Assembly (NCBI GenBank): GCA_965178125.1
Contig: OZ237768.1
Span: forward strand, 372,001 to 436,000
Direction: 5' to 3'
From: Bilabrum cf. latius
Lineage: Eukaryota > Bigyra: Bicosoecida > Bigyra > Bicosoecida
Length of the DNA stretch: 64,000 bases
The position numbers were made by a program, and so were the translations under genes. The notes below the pieces were generated by a model. The model had not been told where the DNA came from. It made no database searches and saw only the letters and a program-made list of their open reading frames with translations. Shown here piece by piece: positions 46,390 through 56,532 of the stretch (positions within the stretch are counted from its first letter, which is position 1; each line of letters starts with the position of its first letter).

Positions 46390-48045
46390 TCAAGCATCCT
46401 GGGAGTTGCCCCAATACGTGAAAGCATCCTTGAACTTGGATTCAGGATGTCCCTCTGGGGGCGGAGAGTGTTCGCCGCCATCCGACTCCCAGATACCTAA
46501 GAGAGTCGCCTGCTGGTGCAGGAGCAAGGTGTTCAACTTAACCGTCAAAAACCTGGCCGTGGGCTGCATGTAAGACGTGTCGATGCTCCACAGGTACGCC
46601 CCGCTGTCCATGTCCACCAGAGCGAGATCTCCCACGCGGTCGCACTCCTCCCCCGTGATGACGAGTGCGCACTTCTGGGCCTTGCCCCGGGTATCCGTCT
46701 TCCAGTTGATGTCTCCGCTCTTTCTCGTCTCCACCAGGTTGCAGTCGTCCTGCACCGTCAGAGAGGCCTTGCTCTGGCCCCGCGCCTGGAGCGTCTTCCC
46801 CATGGCCAGCACCTCGGAGTCCCACAGATGGTGTCCCTGGGCGGCAGGTCGCTTAGCAAGCGCCTTGGGGTCGCAGCGAGGAGCCCACCCATTGATGGCC
46901 GCCTGCAGCGCCACCGTCTTGCGACCGTTGCCGAAGGTCTTGTCGTCGTCAGGACTATCCAGGTCTTCCGACCCTGCAGACCATGCGATCGCACCTCCCT
47001 GCTGGAACAGGACGGCATTCCCGTCCCCTTGCAGACGAAGGGTGTCTGCACCCGGGTCCATCAGCGAGGCAGGCACCCGCCAGATGTACTGCCCGGAGGC
47101 GCTGTCCACGATGGCCAGGTCGCCCTTGGTGTCGCACCCTTCCCCCGTGATGACGAGTGCGCACTTCCCCACGGTACCCTTGCCCTTCGTGTTGGTCGCA
47201 TACCGCGCCTTGCCCTCTCGGTACACCACCAGGTTGCAGTCTCCCTGCATGCGCAGCTCGACCCCCTCGCCCGCCCTCAAGGCGGCCCCGGCTCGCAGCA
47301 CCTGCCCCGGAGACAGCACGTCGCCGCCTGTCACTTGTTGGTATGAAGACTTCAGAGCCCCTGCATCACACTGCAGACTGTGCACGTCCTCCCGCACCTC
47401 CAGATCGAAGTGAAAGTACCCCCACCCCTGCGCGTAAGGCCCGTTCTTTGTGCTCCACAGCAGCTGCGCGCCTTCCTGAAGGAGAACGGCATTGCCATCC
47501 CCTTGAACCAGAAACGTATCTACCTTAGGCGTGAAGATAGAGGATTGCACCCGCCAGAGGTACTTGCCCGTGTCCGTGTCGATGATGGCCAGGTCTCCCT
47601 GCGTGCTGCACGACGCATCCGTCAAGACCAGCGCGCAGTGGTCAGCCTGCTCCTCGGGGTCGCCCGAGACGAACGAATCATCATTGCCGTCATCAACTAA
47701 CAGGTTGCAGTCATCCCGGAGCCACACTCGCGTCAGATCCTTGGACAAAGCATTATCGAGTGGTCCGACGGCAGAATGCAGAATCTCGCCGTTCCCGAGC
47801 CTGTCGCCCGTTGCCGGCTTCCTCGCGGCCAAGGCGCTGACATCGCAGGAGAATTCATCAACTTTGTCAAATCTAAGTTGCAGCCTATGGTTGTCGTGGC
47901 TATGGTGCGTGCTGCTGGCGTGGACTGAGGCCGACGACGTGGAGCCAGCGCTGCGAAGGTGCTGCTGTACTGTTGCTCGTCGCCCGTGCACACTGACCGC
48001 CAAGCAGGCGACTAGAGCCATCAAAGTAGAAACAATTGATCGCAT
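46390..48045 (-). CDS. Secreted three-module bulb-type lectin, paralogue 5 (no UAG)
   Basis: Predicted 551 residues, signal peptide MRSIVSTLMALVACLAVSVHG, then three modules. It is the only full member of the family without a UAG codon and therefore the reference for aligning the others. Module 1 has CALVLTDASC, GDLAIIDTDTGKYLW and QGDGNAVLLQ; module 2 the complete QGDCNLVVY motif and GDLAIVDSASGQYIW; module 3 QDDCNLVE and GDLALVDMDSGAYLW. Paired Cys in each module suggest disulphides, in keeping with secretion. It ends WGNSQDA and TGA 46390-46392. The ATG is in the TTTGCAGGCATGCGATCAATTG context conserved with paralogue 6. Confidence 0.9.
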   Translation of the reverse strand: MRSIVSTLMALVACLAVSVHGRRATVQQHLRSAGSTSSASVHASSTHHSHDNHRLQLRFDKVDEFSCDVSALAARKPATGDRLGNGEILHSAVGPLDNALSKDLTRVWLRDDCNLLVDDGNDDSFVSGDPEEQADHCALVLTDASCSTQGDLAIIDTDTGKYLWRVQSSIFTPKVDTFLVQGDGNAVLLQEGAQLLWSTKNGPYAQGWGYFHFDLEVREDVHSLQCDAGALKSSYQQVTGGDVLSPGQVLRAGAALRAGEGVELRMQGDCNLVVYREGKARYATNTKGKGTVGKCALVITGEGCDTKGDLAIVDSASGQYIWRVPASLMDPGADTLRLQGDGNAVLFQQGGAIAWSAGSEDLDSPDDDKTFGNGRKTVALQAAINGWAPRCDPKALAKRPAAQGHHLWDSEVLAMGKTLQARGQSKASLTVQDDCNLVETRKSGDINWKTDTRGKAQKCALVITGEECDRVGDLALVDMDSGAYLWSIDTSYMQPTARFLTVKLNTLLLHQQATLLGIWESDGGEHSPPPEGHPESKFKDAFTYWGNSQDA

Positions 48046-48249
48046 GCCTGCAAATCTGAGGTTGATCAGACTGTTGTATCCCTTCGAACTGGTTCGGTAG
48101 GCAGCAAGTAAGAGCAGTGGATATGCGCATCTGTAAAAGTTGAAAATCAAAGTCGTCGTTACATTCACTCATCATCATCACCTTCGAGATCTCACAATGG
48201 ACCCTCGTCCAAAGCTCAAACTCTGTGGCATTCGTCGAGGCTCCCGAGT

Positions 48250-49074
48250 TCACTCAGGATGACCTAGCAGCACCTATTGCCCGCCGTGGTGGGGTTGTGG
48301 TGCAGCTAAGGCTCCTGGATCTTCGGGCTCGACCTCTTGAGGAGGTGCTTCACCAGGGCCAGCAGCTGCGGCTGCTCCTCCCTGGGCTCCACTCTGCGCA
48401 TTGAGTGCGACCGGCATGATTCCTTGCTGCTGGTTGAATTCAGCTTCGGCCTGCTCAGCTACTGCTGCAAGTGCTGCGGCATCTGCCGCTTCACCTGCAG
48501 CTGCCACTGCTGCTGCTTCCTGTTGCTACTCTGCTCTCTCTGCGTCCTGCGTCCTTTCCTCCTCCTCGGCAATGGCACGACGGGTAGTAACCAGCTGAAC
48601 ATGCTTGTAATAGTCGTTCATGTACCCCGCTCGTGTCGTTGCCAAACCCATCGTGATGCGCCTGGCCCACGTCCTGACCTGTGCGTCCACGCTCTTGCTC
48701 TGCTCTGGTCCAACTCGCTCTCGCCTGATCCTCGCCAGTTCCTCCAAGACCTTCCATGCACCGGTACCTAGTTTCCCGGTGTGAAGAACTACGAAGTCCC
48801 GGAAAATGTACCTCCCCGGGTATTTCAGGTGTTTGCGGTACTGTTGGCCTGGTGCGTTGCCTCCTGGCGGCACCTGTCCTGCGATCAGCCTCGTCTGGTC
48901 CTTGGGTTGGTAGTACGTCTGCAGCTTCACCTACGCCCCTGCGTGTAGTGCGCTCTCGTCCTGCCAGTCTGACCCCATCCTCTTGGCCGGTCCCTTCGAG
49001 TCGTCAAAAATGCGGCGTGCATACTTACCTGTATGTGCTTGTGCCACAAGCACGTCGACGACTACATTGCGCAT
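48250..49074 (-). CDS. Unknown duplicated protein with Ala/Gln-rich acidic C-terminus
   Basis: Predicted 274 residues, start MRNVVVDVLVAQAHTGKYA, end at TGA 48250-48252. TAG codons are at 48931-48933, 48526-48528 and 48274-48276. The N-terminal half is globular-looking (QPKDQTRLIAGQVPPGG, RYIFRDFVVLHTGKLG, ARRITMGLATTRAGYMNDYY). The C-terminal half is an Ala/Glu/Gln-rich helix, where UAG between AERAE and QQEAAA would extend a Gln run, followed by EAPPQEVEPEDPG. A truncated copy lies at 31487-31719. Copy number and shared 3' flank suggest a mobile or segmentally duplicated origin. No family was recognised. The small spacing to the 5' region of lectin paralogue 5 (about 200 bp) suggests insertion close to its promoter. 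Confidence 0.6.
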
Positions 49075-49561
49075 GAAAAAATAAATGCTTTACTAACACA
49101 AAGTAACGCGCGGTTTCCCTTGGTTTCCCCCGGTTGCAACCACTCCATCGCCCAGCTTGCGGAGCCCATGGCGTGAGCTTGCTGATCCGTTCGACCTGCC
49201 CATTGCGATTGTCCCTTGGGGTGGTCGTTGTAGTTGGGTAGTGTGTGCTTTGATTCAGACATTTAATATCTAATCTACTAGTATAGCATCTCCCTGCCGC
49301 CCCATCACCTCCCTCCCCACTCCCCCCACACCCCTAGTCGCCGCCGCTCCTGCTCTTCATCACTAGCCGCGCGCTCTCTCTCTCTCGCCTCCGCATCACC
49401 ACGTCACATATGAGCTCGCACCTCGAGCGGACCCTGCGCCAACCGCGCGAACTTAATCCCAGAGACCTTGCTGGCCTCCCCAACGACGCCGGCAATTTGG
49501 CATCGTTGGGATCGCATGCCAACGGCTATACTATCACAACAGCCGGAAAATAACACCCCTC
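49075..49561. other. Intergenic region with a degenerate repeat fragment
   Basis: Positions about 49330-49500 (minus strand) resemble 32150-32330 but carry an in-frame TGA where the other copy has CGA, so the piece is decayed. No intact gene. Confidence 0.4.
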
Positions 49562-51253
49562 TCATTCATCCTGGGACTTGTCCTAATAATCGAACACCGG
49601 TGTGAACCTGTTCTACACGAATCCCTCAGGTGGCGAATCCTTGATCGTTCCGCTTTCGGGATTCGAACGCCAGATATCTGAGAGCGTAGCCTGCTGACTC
49701 AAAGTCGTGCCGTAGCCACCTAACTCAAACACTTTAGCCGTGGGCCACATGGAGGACGTGTCAATGCTCCACAGGTACGCCCCGCTGTCCATGTCCACCA
49801 GAGCAAGATCTCCCACGCGATCGCACTCCTCCCCTGTGATGACGAGTGCGCACTTCGAGGCCTTGCCCCGGGTATCCGTCTTCCAGTTGATGTCACCAAT
49901 ATCGGTCATCTCCACCAGGTTGCAGTCGTCCTACACTGTCAGAAAGGCCTTGCTCTTCGCCATTCGCAGTGACTTCCCCATGGCCAGCACCTCATCGTAC
50001 CACAGAAAGCGTCCCTGGGCGGCAGGTCGCTTAGCAAGCGCCTTGGGGTCGCAGCGAGGAGCCCACCCATTGATGGCCGCCTGCAGCGCCACCATTTTGC
50101 GACCGTTGCCGAAGGTCTTGTCGTCGTCAGGACTATCCAGGTCTTCCGACCCCGCCGACCATGCGATCGCACCTCCCTGCTGGAACAGGACGGCATTCCC
50201 GTCCCCTTGCAGACGAAGGGTGTCTGCACCCGGGTCCATCAGCGAGGTAGGCACCCGCCAGATGTACTGCCCGGAGGCGCTGTCCACGATGGCCAGGTCG
50301 CCCTTGGTGTCGCACCCTTCCCCCGTGATGACGAGTGCGCACTTCCCCACGGTACCCTTGCCCTTCGTGTTGGTCGCAAACACCACCTTTGCCGCTCGGT
50401 ACACCACCAAGTTGCAGTCTCTCTTCATGAGCAGCTCGACCATCTCCTCCTCGCCCGTCCTCAAGGCGGCCCCGGCTCGCAGCACCTGCCCCGGAGACAG
50501 CACGTCGCCGTCGATCACTTGGTGGTACGACGACTTCAGAGCCCCTGCATCACACTGCAGACTGTGCACGTCCTCCCGCACCTCCAGATCGAAGCTGAAC
50601 CAACCCCTCCTATCGCTGAGTTCGATGTTCAAAAGCAGTTCTTTGGTGCTCCACAGCGGCTGCGCGCCTTCCTGAAGGAGAACGGCATTGCCATCCCCTT
50701 GAACCAGAAACGTATCTACCTTAGGCGTGAAGATAGAGGTTTCCATCCGCCAGAGGTACTTGCCCGTGTCCGTGTCAATGATGGCCAGGTCTCCCTGCGT
50801 GCTGCACGACGCATCCGTCAAGACCAGCGCGCAGTGGTCAGCCTGCTCCTCGGGGTTGCCCTAGACGAAAAGATCTCCAGTGCCAATCAGTTTCTCTCCA
50901 TTCACAACCAGCTTGCAGTCATCCCGGAGCCACACTCGCGTTAGATCCTTGGACAAAGCATTATCGAGTGGTCCGACGGCAGAATGCAGAATCTCGCCTT
51001 TCCGGAGCCTGTCGCCCTCTGCCGGCTTCCTCGCGGCCAAGGCGCTCACGTCGCAAGTCAAAGTGTCAAGTTTATCAAGGTTTTGTACTGTCTGCCAAAT
51101 GCCGCGGGTATGGTGCCTGCTGCTGGCGCGGACCGAGGTCGACGACGTGGAGCCAGCGCTGCGAAGGTGCTGCTGGCCTGCTGCTCGTCGACCGTGCACA
51201 TTGACCGCCGAACAGGCGATGAGGGCTATCAAAGTAGAAACAATTGATCGCAT
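49562..51253 (-). CDS. Secreted three-module bulb-type lectin, paralogue 6
   Basis: Predicted 563-residue protein with signal peptide (MRSIVSTLIALIACSAV) and three lectin modules. Four TAG codons are in frame: 50861-50863 (Ser in paralogues), 49931-49933 (CAG Gln in paralogues, TVQDDCNLVE), 49613-49615 (variable) and 49583-49585 (Trp/Leu site). It ends KSQDE and TGA 49562-49564, aligned with the family. Module 2 has lost part of the usual motif: KRDCNLVVY instead of QGDCNLVVY, replacing the first Gln of the sugar-binding signature with Lys. It may bind a different ligand or none. Paralogues 5 and 6 are adjacent in the same orientation. Confidence 0.85.
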
Positions 51254-52571
51254 GCCTGCAAGTCTGAGGTTGACGCGGCCGCGGGTGGCAAGTTTGTGTC
51301 AACACTGGCAAATGCGCAGTGCATAATGCCATCAGTGATGCACTGCGTCACGCCCGCCGGCCGCCGGCCCGCCGGGCGGCGTGCCAGTGGCCGCCACTGG
51401 TACAGCGGAACCTACTAAAATGTGCCCAAGCTGAACTTTCTGCTCAGGTACGGGACAATTTCGGCCAAGCCGATTTGTGTTTGAAGTGCCAGTGGGTTTG
51501 CCGGGAATTCAGCGATCGCGCCCGAGCAGAATGTAAGGCTCGGGCGCCGAGCACCTCAGGCTGCGCCCGAGCCGGAGTTTTTCTTCTTTTCGTTTCGAGC
51601 ACGTGAAATTTGCTATTTATCTGGCTGTTTGCTTGGTAGATTGAGTTGGCGTCGCCGCCGGTGTGCATTTCGACCGAGCAGCGGTCGGAGGCTTTCACCG
51701 CAACACACGCAATTCTGCTCGTACAATGTACCGCAACACACGCAATTCTAGCGTTCTTTGACTCAATGAATCGATCATTCCTCTAAAGGGGAAGCACTTG
51801 TTCGGCTTGCGCGGGAGTCGCGCCCTATCCGTCGGCCATGGCGTACAACTCGCGACTGCGCTTGCTGCCAATCTGGGCAGCCCCACCCAGGCCGGGCCGC
51901 GGCTTGCGCGCTAGCCCGTCTCCGCCAGGGTCACTTCCCCCCGCCCCGATATCGCCCCCAAAACAAGACGCTTTGTGGCTTACGCTGGGCGAGAAGCTGC
52001 TCTTCCTGTCCATCATCCCGACATCAGTGGAAGGGATGCTCGTGGCATCCAGGTCGACCGAGCCATCCGGCTGCCTGGGTAGCTGATCATCCACTGGCCC
52101 CAGTGCGTCGTGCTCGTTGGCATACGACTGTATGCCACGTGCTTGCCTCCCCATCCTCTTCCTGCTGCTGCCACCCATCTCCTCTTCGTCCATGCCCCTC
52201 ACTCCCCTGGCGGCCAGCCCAGGAAGGCCCTAGAGTGTGCAGCCATCCAGGACCAGCCCATCCCACCTGCCACCACGATGCTGGCTTCCTTGCGACTCGG
52301 AACGGACGTATTCAGCACGAGCTCCTCCCTGCTGCTGCTGCTCCTGCTAGAGTGGGTGGGACACGAAAGCTGTCTTGGAGCTGCACGCAGATGCCTGATC
52401 CAGCCACCGCCTACCACGGTTGTCCCCAGCTCCAGGCTCTGCAGTACAGTGCAGTGTCAACCCATCCAAAGAGCCAACTGCCTCGAAACGGCATAGCCGA
52501 CCCCGGAAAGGCTTCCGGTCTGTCTTTCTTGCCGACCACTGCGTCAGCACGTCAAACTCAGATCTGCAGGG
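51254..52571. other. Region with the second copy of a duplicated minus-strand gene (about 51690-52200)
   Basis: A minus-strand frame from 52202 reads MRGMDEEEMGGSSRKRMG and continues to AQIGSKRSRELYAMADG, then TAG (51825-51827) and GATPAQAEQVLPL. The related sequence at about 42.2 kb has CAG at this TAG. The 42-kb copy soon ends at TGA while this one has CGA there and runs on, so one of them is altered. 52110-52500 has open frames without support. The last 70 bases are the conserved lectin 5' region. Confidence 0.45.
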
Positions 52572-54251
52572 ATGCGATCAATTGTTTCTTTGTTGGTAGC
52601 TCTCGCCGCCTGTTCGGCGGTCAGTGTGAACGGGCGACGAGCAACAGGCCAGCAGCACCTTCGCAGCACTGGCTCTACGTCGTCGGCCTCGGTCCGTGCC
52701 AGCAGCAGGCACTTGAGTGACGGGGTCTATCGATTTTATCCGGAATATGACAAACTTGACAGTTTGTATTGCGACGCGAGCGCCTTGGCAGCGAGAAAAA
52801 AGCCGGCAGAGGGCGACAGGCTCAGGAGAGGCGAGATTATGCATTCCGCAGGTGGCCCGCTGGATGACATCTTGACCAAGGATTCCATAACGGTGCGGGT
52901 TCTTTCTGACTGCAACCTGGTCGTCCAAGGCGAGAATTTGGCCAAAGAGGGGTATCTGTTCGTCTCGGACTTCCCCGGTCGGAAGGGCCCCTGCGCTCTT
53001 CTCTTGACGGATGCATCGTGCAGCACGCAGGGAGACCTGGCCATCATCAACACGGACACGGGCAAGTACCTCTGGCGGGTGCAATCCTCTGTCTTCACAC
53101 CCGAGGTAGACACGTTTCTGGTCCAGGGGGACGGCAATGCCGTTCTCCTTCAGGAAGGCGCGCATTTGCTGTGGAGCACAAAGGCTGAGGGGTCGGCGTT
53201 CAAGTTGGGGTTCCTCCACTTCGATCTGTAGGTACGGGAGGACGTGCACAGTCTGCAGTGCGATGCAGGGGCCATGCAATCGTCGTACCACCAAGTGACC
53301 GATGGCGACGTGCTGTCTCCGAAGCAGGTGCTGCGAGCCGGGGCCGCCCTGAAGGCGGGGAAGGGTGTCGAGCTGCGCATGCAGGGAGACTGCAACTTGG
53401 TGGTGTACCGAGGGGGCAAGGCGCGCTTTGCGACCAACACGAGGGGCAAGGGTACCGAGGGGAAGTGCGCACTCGTCATCACGGGGGACGGCTGCGACAC
53501 CCAGGGCGACCTGGCCATCGTGGACAGCGCCTCCGGGCAGTACATCTGGCGGGTGCCTGCCTCGCTGATGGACCCGGGTGCAGACACCCTTCGTCTGCAG
53601 GGAGACGGGAATGCCGTCCTGTTCCAGCGGGGGGGTGCAATCGCGTGGTCTGCGGGGTCGGCGGACCTGGATAGTCCTCACGACGACGAGACCTTTGGCA
53701 ACGGTCTCAAGACGGCGGCGCTGCAGGCAGCCATCGAAGGGGCGTCGCCGCCTCGATGCGACCCCCAGGCGCTTGCTAAGCGACCTGCCGCCAGCAGGAA
53801 CTAGCTGTGGGACTCCGAGGTGCTGGCCATGGGGAAGTCACTGCAAATGACCACACGCTATGACAATGCCTCCCTGACGGTGCAGGACGACTGCAACCTG
53901 GTGGAGACGGATAGGAGAGGTCGCATCAACTGGGATGCGGGTACCCAGGGTAAGGCCCAGAAATGCGCACTCGTCATCACGGAGGAGGATTGCGACCGAG
54001 TGGGAGATCTTGCTCTGGTGGACATGGACAGCGGGGCGTACCTGTGGAGCATCGACACGTCCTACATGCGACCCACGGCCAGGGTGCTGAAGGTCAATGA
54101 CAACACCCTGTCGCTGCGCCAGCATGCTACGCTCATGTGTATCTGGCAGTCGAATGCCGGTGACGGCTCCCCGCCCCCTGAACCAGAGGGACATCCTGAA
54201 CCCAAGTTCGAGAAGGCGTTCACATATTGGGGCAAGTCCCAGGATGCATGA
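52572..54251 (+). CDS. Secreted three-module bulb-type lectin, paralogue 7
   Basis: Predicted 559 residues: signal peptide (MRSIVSLLVALAACSAVSVNG), linker, three modules, end WGKSQDA and TGA 54249-54251. TAG at 53229-53231 replaces the Glu of FDLEVRED, which is conserved in the other full paralogues. TAG at 53802-53804 is at a position that is His, Ser or Phe elsewhere. Module 2 has the intact QGDCNLVVY motif. The 3' flank (54270-54390) repeats the spacer downstream of paralogue 1. It lies in the plus orientation, facing away from paralogue 6. Confidence 0.85.
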
Positions 54252-54891
54252 GGGGGTTATTTTTGTGTTGTGGTCGTGAAAGCACGGGCCGAAGTAGTGG
54301 ACAGGACGGCGTGCAGGAAACTCTGGACCACGGCGGTCACGACTTCGGAGCATTTTGAAAGCCTCTTTATTCCACGTCTTAACGTCGATGATATCGTGAC
54401 TTCCAAAAGAATTCAAGATAATCTGTCAGTCCTTAGCTCTTCTACCCCGAATGGAGGCGATCGACTGGAGAAATGCCAACCCCCACTCTTCGTGGCCTGC
54501 CTCTTCCGTTAATCATATTTCGAAGTCTAAGTGGCTACAGCTCGAATTCATCGCAACCTGGCTGTCATACATCTTCGAGATAGGCGCGCCATATCACTGT
54601 TACGCTTCGATGTCGTGGTAACTTCGGGTTGGGTTGACTAGAACGATTGGGGCCGGAACTCGATGGCGCCGCGTGCGCGGCGGTGTGGTGGCTCCGTTTT
54701 GCTCTAACTGCAACTGCGAGCAATTATCACACAAGAGACTAACAATCAGCAAGTTTGCATTTCACAGCGAACGATATCGTACTATGTTCCGCTACAGAAG
54801 AGTAGTGTACATTTGGGACTGATTTAAGGTTCCGCAAACGTGCGAGAGCCACACATCATTCCAAACGCAAAGTTGGGGGGCTCACTGGAAG
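54252..54891. other. Intergenic region
   Basis: The first 140 bases belong to the conserved lectin 3' flank. The rest has no recognised gene and contains the 5' flank of the CobW gene. Confidence 0.4.
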
Positions 54892-56532
54892 ATGTGCGCA
54901 CAAGTCGGAGATATAGCGTCCGATCCAGGCTCTTCAACAATTAAACTACCAGTGACTGTTCTGTCGGGCATGCTGGGTGCCGGGAAGTCGACTCTACTGA
55001 AGCACATCCTGACCAACTAGGAGGGTATGAAGATTGCCGTCATCGTAAACGATATGAGCGAACTGAACATCGATAGCGAGGAGCTGAAGAAAGCTGGCAT
55101 CATCCGTAAAATTGAAGCAGAGATGGTCGAGATGCAGAATGGCTGCATCTGCTGCACGCTGCGAGACGACCTTCTCAAAGAAGTGTCTCGGCTAGCCGCA
55201 TCGAAGCAGTTTGACTACCTCGTGATCGAGTCCACGGGGATCTCCGAGCCAATTCCCGTGGCACAGACCTTTACCTTCACAGCCCCCGGCTTTGCGGGCC
55301 TGCCTGCCATCGCTAGGCTCGACACGATGGTCACCGTCGTGGATGCTGCCTCGATCTGGAGCGACTTTCAGAGCGGCGAATCACTCCTCGACCGCAAGCA
55401 GCAGGCCGGACCCGGCGACGAGCGCGAGATCAGCGACCTCATCTTGGACCAGCTCGAGCTAGCCGACGTCGTGCTAGTCAACAAGTGTGACGTGGTGAAG
55501 GAGAGCGAGGCAAGACAGGTCGAGACGTTCATCCGCAAGATCAACCCCAAGGCCAGGGTGCATCGCACTGTGCGATCCAACCTCCCGCTCAAAGAGGTCT
55601 TAGACACGGGCCTGTTCAACATGGAAGAGGCCCAAAAGCACCAGGGCTGGATCGAGGAGCTGCAGAACCCGCACCACACACCGGAGACCGAGGAGTACGG
55701 AATCTCTTCCTTCGTGTTCAGGACGCAGCGGCCCTTCCACAGCGAGAGGCTCCTGCGACTGCTGGCCCACTGGGTGAATAAAATCGCCACTCCCGTCCCT
55801 GGGGAGGAAGAGGAAGGTCTAGAGGGAGCCGGCGGGGAACAGGCTGCCGGTGCGGGCGCCGACGCGGGATCCGGGTCTGGCTCGGGTTCTGCTGCCATGG
55901 AGGACGGCGATGAAGATGAAGATGAAGATGAGAAAGGGGAAGTGAAGTAGGTGGAGGCCAAGGAGGAGGACGAGGAAGAAGGGGAGGACGAGGACGGCAT
56001 TGACATGCGTGACAGGCCAGAGGCACCTCCGGGCGGCCTGGCTGAGTCCATGGGATGCGTGCTCCGAAGCAAGGGCTTCGTGTGGATGGACACTCTCAAA
56101 GACTTCAACGTGTTCTGGTCGCAGTCCGGCAAGCTGCTGCAGGTAAGGGTGGGCGGGCCATGGTGGGCGTGCCTCCCTGACGAGAAGTGGCCCAAGGACG
56201 AGGACAGGCGCAAGGAGCTGAAGGAGGGCTGGGACAGGCGGTGGGGAGACAGGCGAACCGAGCTCGTCATGATCGGGAAGGACATGGACAAGGCCAAGGT
56301 TGCGGAGGCGCTGGAGTGGTGCCTCTGCACGGAGGAGGAGATGAAAGGGGGCTTCAGGGCACTGACGTCACACGAAGACACGCTGCTGGCAGGTGTGAAC
56401 AGGGAGGCGCTTGCCATGCAGATCGCCATGTGGCCGGCGGACGGTGATGAAGGAGAAGAAGAGGAGGAGGAGGAGGAGGAGGCTGGGGGAGGCGGTGCGA
56501 GCGCCCCAATGGAGTCCGGGGACGATGCTTGA
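54892..56532 (+). CDS. CobW/COG0523-family GTPase (putative metal chaperone)
   Basis: Predicted 546 residues in a single exon. The N-terminal G domain has KLPVTVLSGMLGAGKST (Walker A, about residue 20-36), IAVIVNDMSELNID (switch region), the metal-binding CxCC motif GCICCTLRDDLL near 84, STGISEP, and the NKCD guanine-specificity motif near 196. TAG at 55018-55020 (residue 43) sits between LLKHILTN and EGMKIAV, where family members carry Arg, Lys or Gln, and the frame continues perfectly. A long Gly/Ala and Asp/Glu-rich insertion (about 303-375), containing a second TAG (55948-55950), splits the G domain region from the CobW C-terminal domain (GFVWMDTLKDFNVFWSQ onward). It ends in acidic residues and TGA 56530-56532. 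Family members deliver zinc or other metals; the specific metal is not known. Confidence 0.92.
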
